NCBI GenBank assembly: GCA_045576655.1
Contig: JAZNGW010000022.1
Location: 1 to 64,000 of the forward strand
Source: RGIG8745 sp045576655
GTDB lineage: Bacteria; Bacteroidota; Bacteroidia; Bacteroidales; Bacteroidaceae
DNA: 64,000 nt
Direction: 5' to 3'
Part shown: positions 26,725 to 34,356 of the stretch, piece by piece
Layout: every line of letters begins with the position of its first letter
Numbering within the stretch: the stretch's first letter is position 1
The notes under the pieces: generated by a model
The model's input: only the letters and a program-made list of their open reading frames with translations
The model's database searches: none
Told to the model about the DNA's origin: nothing
Program-made: the position numbers and the translations under genes

Positions 26725-27876
26725 TTATAGCAACTTCTTGATGTTGTCTTCAAGCGAGCCTTCCATGAAGTCGCTGCGGACAACAACCTCGTTGGCTCTG
26801 TTGATGAGGAAGAATGTAGGCAACTTTTGTACTCCGTAAGCTGTAGTCACTTGGCCGTTGGTTTCGTGTACGCATATCCAAGGCAGTTTGTCTACTGCGT
26901 TCTTCCAGAAACTCAAGTTGTCGTCGAGAGATATTTGGAATATCTCAAAGCCTTGGCTGCGGTACTTTTCGTGCAATTCACGCATTTTTATTGTGCGCTC
27001 TGCCGATTCGTTCGCGCTGTACATTGTGAAGTCGAGCAAAACGACTTTGCCTTTCAAGTCTTTGATGTTCTGCGTCTTGCCATTTGCGTCAGGCAGGGAT
27101 ATGTTTATGATTCCTGTTTCTGAGATTTTTTCCGAGTCGAGTTCCAGCACTTTTTCTTTCACGGGTGCAGTGTGTTTCATGGCCTTGTTCGCTACATCGC
27201 TCAGTTTGTGCGTGCGTGGCGAATTTGGATGGTTCAACTGCCATGATGTGGCTATTGTGGCGTAGCATTTTGCGTCGTTGCGGTCCTTGTAAGGGTTGAA
27301 CAAACTGTACGTCCCGCTTATGTCGGTCACTCCCTGCATCAGGGCATAGTATCCGCTGAGAGTAGAGTGGTGCTCCCTAATGTAGTTGTTGACTAACCAA
27401 TCCTTGTGCTCATTGATCAGGGTCGTGATGCTGTCAGTTATCTCTTTAGGGAAAAGGCTGTTGTTCTCTTCTATGGCAACCAGTTTCTTCTCCAGTTCGT
27501 TGCGCTTTATTATCATCTCCCTTATTCGTCCTGAGCAGTCAGACCCTTCTACGGTATAGTCCGTGTCCATCGTTTTGCTGTCTGCGCTAATCTTCACAGT
27601 CTCAGTTGAGTCTATTGCTAAGTCGATGCGGTGGTTGTTCATTACGAGGGTGTAGAAGTCAGGTGTTGACGGGGCGTCAGCCTTGAAGCGGAAGTCGCCT
27701 TCTTCGTCCAGTTTGACGGAGTCGACCGGTACGAACTTGTCCTTAGTTATCGCAACGAGATATAGAGTCGAATCTTTTGCGTTGGTGATAGTTCCTTCAA
27801 CGCTGAATTTGGGTGTGCTGTCACATGAAGCGAGTGCGATTGCAGCTGCGCAAATGGCGATGTGCGTTGTCTTCAT
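26725..27876 (-). CDS. DUF4369/thioredoxin-fold lipoprotein lacking the CxxC pair
   Basis: A 383-residue envelope lipoprotein. The signal (HIAICAAAIALASC) has lipobox LASC. Residues about 24-120 match the DUF4369 beta-domain (FSVEGTITNAKDSTLYLVAI). A middle helical region is followed by a TlpA/AhpC-type thioredoxin fold from about 250 (LPDANGKTQNIKDLKGKVVLLDF). Where the redox motif WCxxC is expected the sequence reads TMYSANESAERT, with no cysteines, so it is probably not an active disulfide reductase. The downstream cis-proline region is kept (VQKLPTFFLINRANEVV). It is monocistronic on the minus strand. A binding or structural role is more likely than redox catalysis. Confidence 0.82.
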   Translation of the reverse strand: MKTTHIAICAAAIALASCDSTPKFSVEGTITNAKDSTLYLVAITKDKFVPVDSVKLDEEGDFRFKADAPSTPDFYTLVMNNHRIDLAIDSTETVKISADSKTMDTDYTVEGSDCSGRIREMIIKRNELEKKLVAIEENNSLFPKEITDSITTLINEHKDWLVNNYIREHHSTLSGYYALMQGVTDISGTYSLFNPYKDRNDAKCYATIATSWQLNHPNSPRTHKLSDVANKAMKHTAPVKEKVLELDSEKISETGIINISLPDANGKTQNIKDLKGKVVLLDFTMYSANESAERTIKMRELHEKYRSQGFEIFQISLDDNLSFWKNAVDKLPWICVHETNGQVTTAYGVQKLPTFFLINRANEVVVRSDFMEGSLEDNIKKLL

Positions 27877-27926
27877 CAGTGTTTGTATGTTTTTGAGTGA
27901 CTTTTGTTTTTTCTTGTTTACAGTTG

Positions 27927-27934
27927 CAAAAGTA
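27927..27934 (-). promoter_or_regulatory. -7 element of the DUF4369 lipoprotein gene
   Basis: Minus-strand TACTTTTG, 51 bases upstream of the start codon. Upstream box not clear. Confidence 0.45.
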
Positions 27935-28028
27935 CGAATAAAAAGGGTGTAAGTCGGTTTTTATGATAAAAAAACTCAAAACGAATCACTTTTTGTCTAT
28001 AATCCACCGAGTTACGAAGTTAAAATGT

Positions 28029-28036
28029 TAACTTTG
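28029..28036 (+). promoter_or_regulatory. -7 element of pnp
   Basis: TAACTTTG lies 31 bases before the pnp start. The upstream box is weak. The preceding bases (AGTTACGAAGTTAAAA) read on the other strand as two octanucleotide steps of the kind found in the tracts. Confidence 0.5.
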
Positions 28037-28067
28037 CATGAATTTTGATGCTTAAAAATAATATAAG

Positions 28068-30359
28068 ATGAACGTAATTACAAAAAAGGTCTCTTTGCCT
28101 GATGGAAGAGAAATCAGCATTGAGACAGGAAAGTTGGCTAAACAAGCCGATGGAGCCGTGATGCTTACAATGGGCAACACTATGCTCTTGGCCACTGTTT
28201 GTGCCGCAAAGGATGCAGTACCAGGAACAGACTTTATGCCTCTCCAGGTTGAATATCGTGAAAAGTATGCCGCAGCAGGACGATTCCCTGGAGGTTTCAC
28301 TAAGCGTGAAGGCAAGGCTTCTGATGAGGAAATCCTCACATGTCGTCTTGTTGACCGCGCGCTCCGTCCGTTGTTCCCATCAAACTATCATGCAGAGGTT
28401 TACGTAAACGTGACTCTTTTCTCTGCCGACGGAGTTGATATGCCTGATGCTCTTGCTGGTTTTGCAGCATCTGCTGCATTGGCGGCTTCAGATATTCCGT
28501 TTGACGGACCAATCTCAGAGGTGCGTGTTGCACGTATCAATGGCGAATTTGTAATCAACCCTACATTTGAGCAGCTCAAAGAGGCTGATATGGACCTCAT
28601 GGTGGGCGCTACAGAAGAGAATATCATGATGGTTGAGGGTGAGATGAAGGAAGTTTCTGAGCAGGATCTCCTTGAAGCTCTCAAGGCAGCTCACGAGGCT
28701 ATCAAGCCACAGTGCCGCGTGCAGAAAGAACTCATGAAGGAACTCGGAACAGATGTTAAGCGTGAATATTGCCACGAAATCAATGACGAGGAGCTTCGCG
28801 AGGACATCTCTAAGCAGTGCTTCCAGAAGTGCTACGACATCACAAAGCAGGGACTTGACAAGCATGCACGCGCTGCGGCTTTCGAGGCTGTTCGTGAAGA
28901 ATATAAGGAGGCTTACATGACTGCGCATGCTGAGCTTAGCGAAGATGAACTTGCTGAGAAGAATGCGCTCATCGACCGCTACTATCATGATGTAGAGCGC
29001 GATGCTATGCGTCGTTGCGTTCTCGACGAAGGTGTGCGTCTCGATGGCCGTAAGACTACCGACATCCGTCCTATCTGGTGCGAGGTTTCTCCGCTTCCAG
29101 GACCACACGGATCTGCAATCTTCACTCGTGGTGAAACACAGGCTCTCACTTCATGTACTCTCGGCACAAAACTCGACGAGAAGCTCGTTGACGGAGCTCT
29201 TGAGCGCTACTATATGCGATTCCTTCTCCACTACAACTTCCCTCCATTCTCAACAGGCGAGGCAAAGGCGCAGCGTGGTGTAGGTCGTCGCGAAATCGGT
29301 CACGGACACCTCGCATGGCGTGGCCTTAAGGGACAGATCCCGGCTGATTACCCTTACACAGTGCGTGTGGTGAGCGACGTGCTCGAGTCAAACGGTTCTT
29401 CTTCAATGGCTACAACATGTGCCGGAACACTTGCGCTCATGGATGCAGGTGTGCCGATGGCAAATCCTGTATCAGGTATTGCTATGGGACTTATCAAGAA
29501 CCCAGGTGAAGACAAGTATGCAGTACTTTCTGACATCCTCGGCGATGAGGACCACCTCGGCGATATGGACTTCAAGACTACAGGTACAAAGAACGGACTT
29601 ACTGCCACACAGATGGACATCAAGTGTGACGGACTCTCATACGAAATTCTTGAGAAGGCACTCATGCAGGCTAAGGCTGGTCGTGAGCACATCATGAACG
29701 AGATGATGAAGACAATCTCTGAGCCTCGTGCAGAACTCAAGCCACACGTTCCACGCATCGAGCAGCTCATCATTCCGAAGGAGTTCATCGGAGCAGTTAT
29801 CGGTCCTGGCGGCAAGATTATCCAGCAGATGCAGGAAGATACTCAGACTACTATCACTATCGATGAGGTTGACGGAGTGGGTAAGGTACAGGTGTCAGCA
29901 CCAAACCGCGATGCTATCGAGGCAGCCTTGGCTAAGATTAAGGCAATCGTTGCAATACCTGAAATCGGTGAGGTTTACCACGGAACAGTTCGTAGCGTAA
30001 TGCCTTACGGATGCTTCGTAGAGTTCCTTCCTGGCAAGGACGGACTCCTCCACATCTCTGAGATTGACTGGAAGCGTCTTGAGACAGTTGAAGAGGCTGG
30101 CATAAAGGAAGGTGATGCTATCGACGTCAAGTTGATGGAAATCGACCCTAAGACTGGCAAGTTCAAACTTTCTCGCCGTGCTCTCATCGAAAAGCCTGCA
30201 GACTACGTAGAGCGTCCTGCTCGTCAGCGCCCAGAGCGTGGCGAACGTCGCGACCGCGGTGAGCGTCGTCAGCGTCCAGAGCGTCGTGAAGTACGCAATG
30301 AGGCAGAAGGTGCTGCAAGTGCAGACGTGCCAAGCGCACTCGATGATATGCTGAAGTAA
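28068..30359 (+). CDS. pnp: polyribonucleotide nucleotidyltransferase (PNPase)
   Basis: A 763-residue PNPase, a phosphorolytic 3'-5' exoribonuclease. It has two RNase PH domains (about 10-225 and 310-545, the second with FPPFSTGEAKAQRGVGRREI and the catalytic region around GDEDHLGDMDFK), a KH domain (IEQLIIPKEFIGAVIGPGGK, about 565-625) and an S1 domain (GEVYHGTVRSVMPYGCFVEF, about 637-705). A basic RPERGERRDRGERR-type tail at the C-terminus is an extension that probably adds RNA affinity. Strong codon bias suggests high expression. Single-gene unit with its own terminator. Confidence 0.97.
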   Translation: MNVITKKVSLPDGREISIETGKLAKQADGAVMLTMGNTMLLATVCAAKDAVPGTDFMPLQVEYREKYAAAGRFPGGFTKREGKASDEEILTCRLVDRALRPLFPSNYHAEVYVNVTLFSADGVDMPDALAGFAASAALAASDIPFDGPISEVRVARINGEFVINPTFEQLKEADMDLMVGATEENIMMVEGEMKEVSEQDLLEALKAAHEAIKPQCRVQKELMKELGTDVKREYCHEINDEELREDISKQCFQKCYDITKQGLDKHARAAAFEAVREEYKEAYMTAHAELSEDELAEKNALIDRYYHDVERDAMRRCVLDEGVRLDGRKTTDIRPIWCEVSPLPGPHGSAIFTRGETQALTSCTLGTKLDEKLVDGALERYYMRFLLHYNFPPFSTGEAKAQRGVGRREIGHGHLAWRGLKGQIPADYPYTVRVVSDVLESNGSSSMATTCAGTLALMDAGVPMANPVSGIAMGLIKNPGEDKYAVLSDILGDEDHLGDMDFKTTGTKNGLTATQMDIKCDGLSYEILEKALMQAKAGREHIMNEMMKTISEPRAELKPHVPRIEQLIIPKEFIGAVIGPGGKIIQQMQEDTQTTITIDEVDGVGKVQVSAPNRDAIEAALAKIKAIVAIPEIGEVYHGTVRSVMPYGCFVEFLPGKDGLLHISEIDWKRLETVEEAGIKEGDAIDVKLMEIDPKTGKFKLSRRALIEKPADYVERPARQRPERGERRDRGERRQRPERREVRNEAEGAASADVPSALDDMLK

Positions 30360-30394
30360 AAAGCAGTCAATAACGACTATATAAATAGTTGAAG

Positions 30395-30426
30395 CGGACT
30401 TCCACTTTTGTGGGAGTCCGTTTTTT
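30395..30426 (+). terminator. intrinsic terminator after pnp
   Basis: Hairpin arms CGGACTTCCAC and GTGGGAGTCCG with a TTTT loop, followed by six T. Confidence 0.92.
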
Positions 30427-30451
30427 GTTGCCTTGTGGTGCCCAAATGTAC

Positions 30452-30729
30452 GGCTTGGAAATGCGCGGCTTCGCTGAATATATGCTACCACCCGTGTGGA
30501 AATTTTGTTTTACCTCGGTGCAGAGTTCCTGCCATTTCGCTGAAAAGTATAAATAAAACTTATATTTGTAAGAATAAAACTAATATTTATATAAATAAAA
30601 CTATTATTTGTACAAATATTACTTTTATTTATAGTTTTCTCCGAGGGGTGACTGAATTTCCACCGAAGTGTTGATGATTTTTTAACGAGGTTTCGTCGAT
30701 TTTCCAGCGTGGCTGTGCTGAGTTTTGAT
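30452..30729. repeat. dispersed palindromic element, copy B
   Basis: A 102-base core (30540-30641) holds a 98-base near-perfect palindrome centred at about 30590 (TTATATAA). On the right are four 22-bp units (starts 30642, 30664, 30686, 30708) beginning CGAGG, CGAAG, CGAGG and CGTGG. On the left are four units of the same type on the opposite strand (30518-30539, 30496-30517, 30474-30495, 30452-30473). The core keeps a 21-bp AATAAAACT rhythm and is almost identical to copy A at 14656-14757. It fills the gene-free gap between the pnp terminator and the blaI-type promoter. Confidence 0.85.
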
Positions 30730-30787
30730 TTCGGTATAGTCTGAAATGTGAATAACTACAACAAAAGTGTTAACAAACTAAAAAGTA

Positions 30788-30819
30788 TTTGTTTAAAACG
30801 ACAAGATGTAGTTTATTTG
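30788..30819 (+). promoter_or_regulatory. promoter of the BlaI/M56 unit with embedded operator dyad
   Basis: TTTG (30788-30791), a 20-base spacer and TTTATTTG (30812-30819, one mismatch to TAnnTTTG). Between the boxes is the dyad ACGACA-AGA-TGTAGT (30798-30812), close to the TACA/TGTA operators bound by BlaI/MecI repressors. A further half-site ACTACA lies at 30755-30760. The position suggests repression by blocking polymerase. Confidence 0.6.
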
Positions 30820-30871
30820 CATTGTGAATATTGGAGAAGAACACTCTTATTGATAACAAACTAATAATTAT

Positions 30872-31240
30872 ATGACAATGAAAACGCTTACAGACAAGGA
30901 GTTGGAGATAATGAACGTGCTTTGGGACAAGGGTGCGATGTCGATGCGTGACTTGCACGAGTGTTTGCCCGAACCGCGTCAGCACTTCAACACCGTTTCT
31001 ACAGTGGTACGCAGACTGGAGGAACGTGGCTTTATCAGCCACGAGGCTCTTGGGGCTCGTTTCTTCCACTACAAGGCAGCCATCAGCCGTGAGGATTACA
31101 ACATCCGCAAGCAGAAAGGCTTTGTGAGCAAGTTCTTCGACGGTTCGTACATGAACTTCGTTTCCCAACTCGTGAAGGAGGAGGAAATCAGCGTGGAGGA
31201 ACTGAAGGAACTGATCAAGATGGTGGAGGTGGGAAAATAG
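30872..31240 (+). CDS. BlaI/MecI/CopY family transcriptional repressor
   Basis: A 122-residue winged-helix repressor (KTLTDKELEIMNVLWDKG ... TVSTVVRRLEERGFISHEAL) with a C-terminal dimerisation helix region (KFFDGSYMNFVSQLVKEEE). In this family the repressor dimer binds TACA/TGTA dyads and is cut by a cognate M56 metalloprotease. That partner is encoded 198 bases downstream, and a suitable dyad lies in the promoter just upstream. A second ATG two codons in (MKTLTDKE) is an equally good start. No beta-lactamase gene is nearby, so the regulon is probably envelope-related. Confidence 0.92.
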   Translation: MTMKTLTDKELEIMNVLWDKGAMSMRDLHECLPEPRQHFNTVSTVVRRLEERGFISHEALGARFFHYKAAISREDYNIRKQKGFVSKFFDGSYMNFVSQLVKEEEISVEELKELIKMVEVGK

Positions 31241-31242
31241 TA

Positions 31243-31366
31243 GACCCACCCTTAACCCCTCCCAGGGGAGGGGAAATCTATATAGTCTCTTCTCACTAAC
31301 ATATTAGTAATAACCAGGACTTCCACTCCTAATACTCCCCTCCCTTGCGGAGGGGCGGGGGAGGGC
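31243..31366. repeat. GC-rich REP-like inverted pair
   Basis: Left hairpin around CCCCTCCCAGGGGAGGGG (31256-31273) and right hairpin CTCCCCTCCCTTGCGGAGGG (from 31335), continuing into GGGGAGGG. The two are inverted relative to each other, with about 60 AT-rich bases between them. The wording is of a kind common between genes in Bacteroidetes genomes, and resembles a paired REP element. Confidence 0.55.
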
Positions 31367-31370
31367 CTCC

Positions 31371-31440
31371 TCACAATCTCATAACCTCACAACCTTAAAA
31401 ACTTATAAACTCAAAAACTTACAAACTCAAAAACTTATAT
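31371..31440 (+). repeat. octanucleotide-period tract running into the M56 start codon
   Basis: Units TCACAATC, TCATAACC, TCACAACC, TTAAAAAC, TTATAAAC, TCAAAAAC, TTACAAAC, TCAAAAAC, TTATAT, with the ATG at 31439. The 16-mer ATAACCTCACAACCTT at 31381 is shared exactly with 43 and 37584. Confidence 0.8.
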
Positions 31441-33142
31441 GCTATATATCTTAAGTTGGGCATTCTGCTTGGCATTGTTGCTGGCAGTATATAAAGTTTT
31501 TCTTAGTGGAACGACGTTCCATCGCTTCAACCGTTTCCTGCTGTTGGGCTTCCTGGCGTTGTCGGCAGTGCTTCCGTTGTGTCACATCGAGACGGAACAT
31601 ACAGAAATCGCTATTGCCAACACGGAGTTTGTACGCACTTTGGAGACTCTGCAGGATGGTGGCGCGAATGCGGCAGAACGTTCTGCTGTAGTGCCGAATG
31701 GAGAGGAAGCGGCAATTTCTGATGTTGCTAACGATGGCACTAAAGCGGAAGATAAACCAGTCGTGTGGCCTTATCTGCTCGTAGGCGTCTACTTGATGTA
31801 TGTGATGATAATCCTCTGCGGTTGGGTGCGGTCTACAGTGAGGATGAAGCGTTTCCTTCGTTCATGCCGTCGCTACCGCCTCGGCAAGTGGATTCGCCTG
31901 GCGGTGCATAAGAACCTGTTCGGACCGTTCAACTGGATGAACTACATCGTCGTGCCCGACGAGGAGAGAAAGCTTCACAGCGATGTGGCTGTGTGCCATG
32001 AGATGGCTCATGTGCGCTGCCTGCATTGCATCGACTTGGTTGTAGTGGGTATGTGTGCCCTTGTAAACCCTGTAGCGTGGCTCTTGCTGCGCGAACTGAA
32101 AGCACTTCATGAGTATGAAGCCGACGACCACGTGTTGCGCAGCGGTCGGTTGGAGGCTAAGACATACCAAACTCTATTAATAAAGAAAACTGTCGGTGCG
32201 GAGGCCTACGCATTGGCAAGTTGTCTAAATTTCAATCTTAAAAACCGAATCATTATGATGAAGAAAGAACAGACAAACGGATGGCGCAAGGCATGGTTGC
32301 TTGCAGTCATTCCAGCAGCAGGCGTGGCTCTTGCCGTATTTGCAAAGCCTGCATCAGAGGCCGACAAGAGTGTGGACATCTGTCTCGCACCAGTAGAAAC
32401 AGCAGATATTCCGCTGCAGCCAGACGCTTCGAGAGCGGTGAATCTCTATGTCGAGAAGGATGGCGACGTGTATTGCTCAGTAGGCGGACACGCGTTCTTC
32501 AAGCACGAGAAGCAGCAGATAGACATTGAACTTGACGACGTTGTCAGTCAGGGAGTGATGGACGCATACGAGAACGGCAAACCTACCGCTGTACATATCA
32601 CTTGCGAGGAAGGCACTGATGTCGAGAAATACAAGTCTGTGCATAACCAAGCACGCACAGCTCTGACTTTGGCAAAGTCGAAGGTAGACAATCCAGAGAA
32701 GATAGACGAGCGAATTGCAGTGCACAATAATGAGTACAGAGCACTTCTTGGAAGTTCTGCCGTGGCAGACAATGACACTATCTACAAAGTGGTGGAGAAC
32801 CTGCCAGAGTTCCCAGGTGGAACAGGCGAATTGATGACTTACTTGATGAAGAATCTGGTCTATCCTCAGGAATGCAACGCCGTTCCTGGTTTCGGAATGA
32901 GAGTCATAGTCAGAGTTGTCGTCGAGAAAGACGGAAGTCTGAGCGACATCACTGTGCAGAAGCACAAAGACAGCAACAAGGAAACACCTGAAAACAAGGT
33001 AGCCCTCGACAAAGCACGCGAGGCAGCACGCAAAGAAGCCATCAGAGTGGTGCAGTCTATGCCGAAGTGGACTCCTGCCAAGCATAAAGGCAAGGCCGTG
33101 AGGTGCTACTTCACCATGCCTGTAGCCTTTAGAACGAAATAA
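31439..33142 (+). CDS. BlaR1-type M56 metallopeptidase with TonB C-terminal domain
   Basis: A 567-residue membrane sensor protease. The N-terminal helices (YILSWAFCLALLLAVYKVF; FNRFLLLGFLALSAVLPL; WPYLLVGVYLMYVMIILCGW) surround the M56 domain. Its zinc motif HEMAH (about residues 187-191) and the following LKALHEYEADDHVL (third ligand E) are intact. A further transmembrane helix near 286-300 (AWLLAVIPAAGVALAVFAK) leads to a periplasmic part. That part ends in a TonB_C-like module (GELMTYLMKNLVYPQE ... IVRVVVEKDGSLSDITVQK), not a penicillin-binding sensor domain. It pairs with the BlaI-type repressor upstream, so it is probably an envelope-stress sensor. Confidence 0.88.
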   Translation: MLYILSWAFCLALLLAVYKVFLSGTTFHRFNRFLLLGFLALSAVLPLCHIETEHTEIAIANTEFVRTLETLQDGGANAAERSAVVPNGEEAAISDVANDGTKAEDKPVVWPYLLVGVYLMYVMIILCGWVRSTVRMKRFLRSCRRYRLGKWIRLAVHKNLFGPFNWMNYIVVPDEERKLHSDVAVCHEMAHVRCLHCIDLVVVGMCALVNPVAWLLLRELKALHEYEADDHVLRSGRLEAKTYQTLLIKKTVGAEAYALASCLNFNLKNRIIMMKKEQTNGWRKAWLLAVIPAAGVALAVFAKPASEADKSVDICLAPVETADIPLQPDASRAVNLYVEKDGDVYCSVGGHAFFKHEKQQIDIELDDVVSQGVMDAYENGKPTAVHITCEEGTDVEKYKSVHNQARTALTLAKSKVDNPEKIDERIAVHNNEYRALLGSSAVADNDTIYKVVENLPEFPGGTGELMTYLMKNLVYPQECNAVPGFGMRVIVRVVVEKDGSLSDITVQKHKDSNKETPENKVALDKAREAARKEAIRVVQSMPKWTPAKHKGKAVRCYFTMPVAFRTK

Positions 33143-33151
33143 ACCGCATTA

Positions 33152-33264
33152 GAAGTTGAGGAGTAAGGAGGTGAGTAGTTGAGTAGGATACTCACTTTTT
33201 CTAACACCCTTCTCCTTACTCCTCAACTCCTCAACTTCTTAACTCCGTAACTTCTTAACTCCTG
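33152..33264. repeat. inverted octanucleotide tracts around the M56 terminator
   Basis: Left arm GAAGTTGAGGAGTAAGGAG (33152-33170) is the inverse of the start of a right tract (33212-33264) with 8-base units CTCCTTAC, TCCTCAAC, TCCTCAAC, TTCTTAAC, TCCGTAAC, TTCTTAAC. The terminator hairpin lies between them. The rest of the gap to 33468 holds a further GC-rich hairpin (about 33352-33383, CCTGCTG/CGGCAGG, followed by TTTT) and no visible gene. Confidence 0.7.
33171..33200 (+). terminator. terminator after the M56 gene
   Basis: GTGAGTA (33171-33177) and TACTCAC (33189-33195) form a hairpin followed by five T. Confidence 0.7.
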
Positions 33265-33468
33265 TTTTTTTTCGCAGCAGCAATGCTGTGCAGTTATTCT
33301 CATGCCCAAATTGAAACAGATTTTAGTTAAAGCAACAGCGTATGCATGCACGGCCTGCTGTCGTTGTGAAACGCCGGCAGGTCTTTTAAGTAATAGTGAC
33401 ACAGCGTGTTGCGTCCGAAAAGGAAAGGGAAGTAAAAAACAAAAGAAAATTAAAAGTTAACTGTCAAT

Positions 33469-34329
33469 ATGAAGAAACTTATCAGCATCGTCATTGCTCT
33501 GGCCGTGTGTGGCGGAGTGTTGGCACAGCAGAAACAGGGACACGTCAGACGTCCCAAACCAAGAGGTGTCGGAGTGAATACAGTGGTGGGACAAGCGCAG
33601 TTTGAAGTGCAGTACGCATTCAACGCCACCGATGTCAAGAATCAGAACACGTATATTGACCTGCATTGTCTGCTTGTCGGTAAAAATGGATTGAGCAAGC
33701 AATACAGCGCTTTTTTGGAACGCAGCGATTCGTTATACGATGCCTATCTGAAAGCTCATCCGAATGCGGAAGGAGTGCCGAGCAACTCTTTTACATTAGG
33801 TCGGAACGGTGAGTATTGGAGCGAATACCAATATACGGAGATATTCACAGAGGACGGTGTGCAAACCTTCTATTCATGGATGCCGTGGGCTATGGAGAAG
33901 TACAATGCCTACTACACAGAACCGACAGGTATGCAGAAATGGACTGTCGGGGCAGAAACTCAGTTGATACTTGGTCACAAGTGTCAAAAGGCGACATGTA
34001 ATTGGAGAGGGCGCAATTTCGTGGCATGGTTCGCATCCGACATACCAGTGCGTCTGGGACCGTGGAAATTCAACGGACTTCCTGGACTCATTCTGAAGGT
34101 GTACGACACAGAGAAACTCTACGTCTACGAAGCTGTGAGTTTGCGTTCTGGAAACTTCCCGATTAAAAAACGTGGCTATAAAGAGTTTAGTAAGGACTCA
34201 CGCGACCACATTTACCGTCTTCAAGTGGCTGCCAACCGCGACCATTTGAAGACAGGCGGAGCTATCAATCGCAAGACTGGACTGCCTGCATCAAAGAAGT
34301 TTCCTTACGATCCATTGGAAAAGGAATAA
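33469..34329 (+). CDS. GLPGLI family secreted protein (copy 1)
   Basis: A 286-residue exported protein. The signal peptide KLISIVIALAVCGGVLAQ ends at residue 19 or so. The family signature is GPWKFNGLPGLILKVYD (about 198-214), preceded by the conserved GHKCQKATCNWRGRNFVAWF with its cysteine pair. GLPGLI proteins are Bacteroidetes envelope proteins of unknown biochemical role, frequently beside BlaI/M56 regulators and carboxypeptidase-regulatory-domain outer-membrane proteins, as here. Copy 2 lies at 35056. The first 50 or so coding bases are nearly the same in both copies, although the rest has diverged strongly. Confidence 0.88.
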   Translation: MKKLISIVIALAVCGGVLAQQKQGHVRRPKPRGVGVNTVVGQAQFEVQYAFNATDVKNQNTYIDLHCLLVGKNGLSKQYSAFLERSDSLYDAYLKAHPNAEGVPSNSFTLGRNGEYWSEYQYTEIFTEDGVQTFYSWMPWAMEKYNAYYTEPTGMQKWTVGAETQLILGHKCQKATCNWRGRNFVAWFASDIPVRLGPWKFNGLPGLILKVYDTEKLYVYEAVSLRSGNFPIKKRGYKEFSKDSRDHIYRLQVAANRDHLKTGGAINRKTGLPASKKFPYDPLEKE

Positions 34330-34356
34330 GCAGGGGAGTAAGGTGATGGGTGGGTG

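Noticed and set aside
28515..29108. Minus-strand open frame opposite pnp
   Set aside because: PNPase coding is unambiguous and the antisense frame arises from its biased codon use; no start context or domain.
30408..30674. Possible small protein rich in NKT/NIT heptads
   Set aside because: The frame is simply the translation of the AT palindrome with its 21-bp rhythm, and the same happens in copy A in another context.
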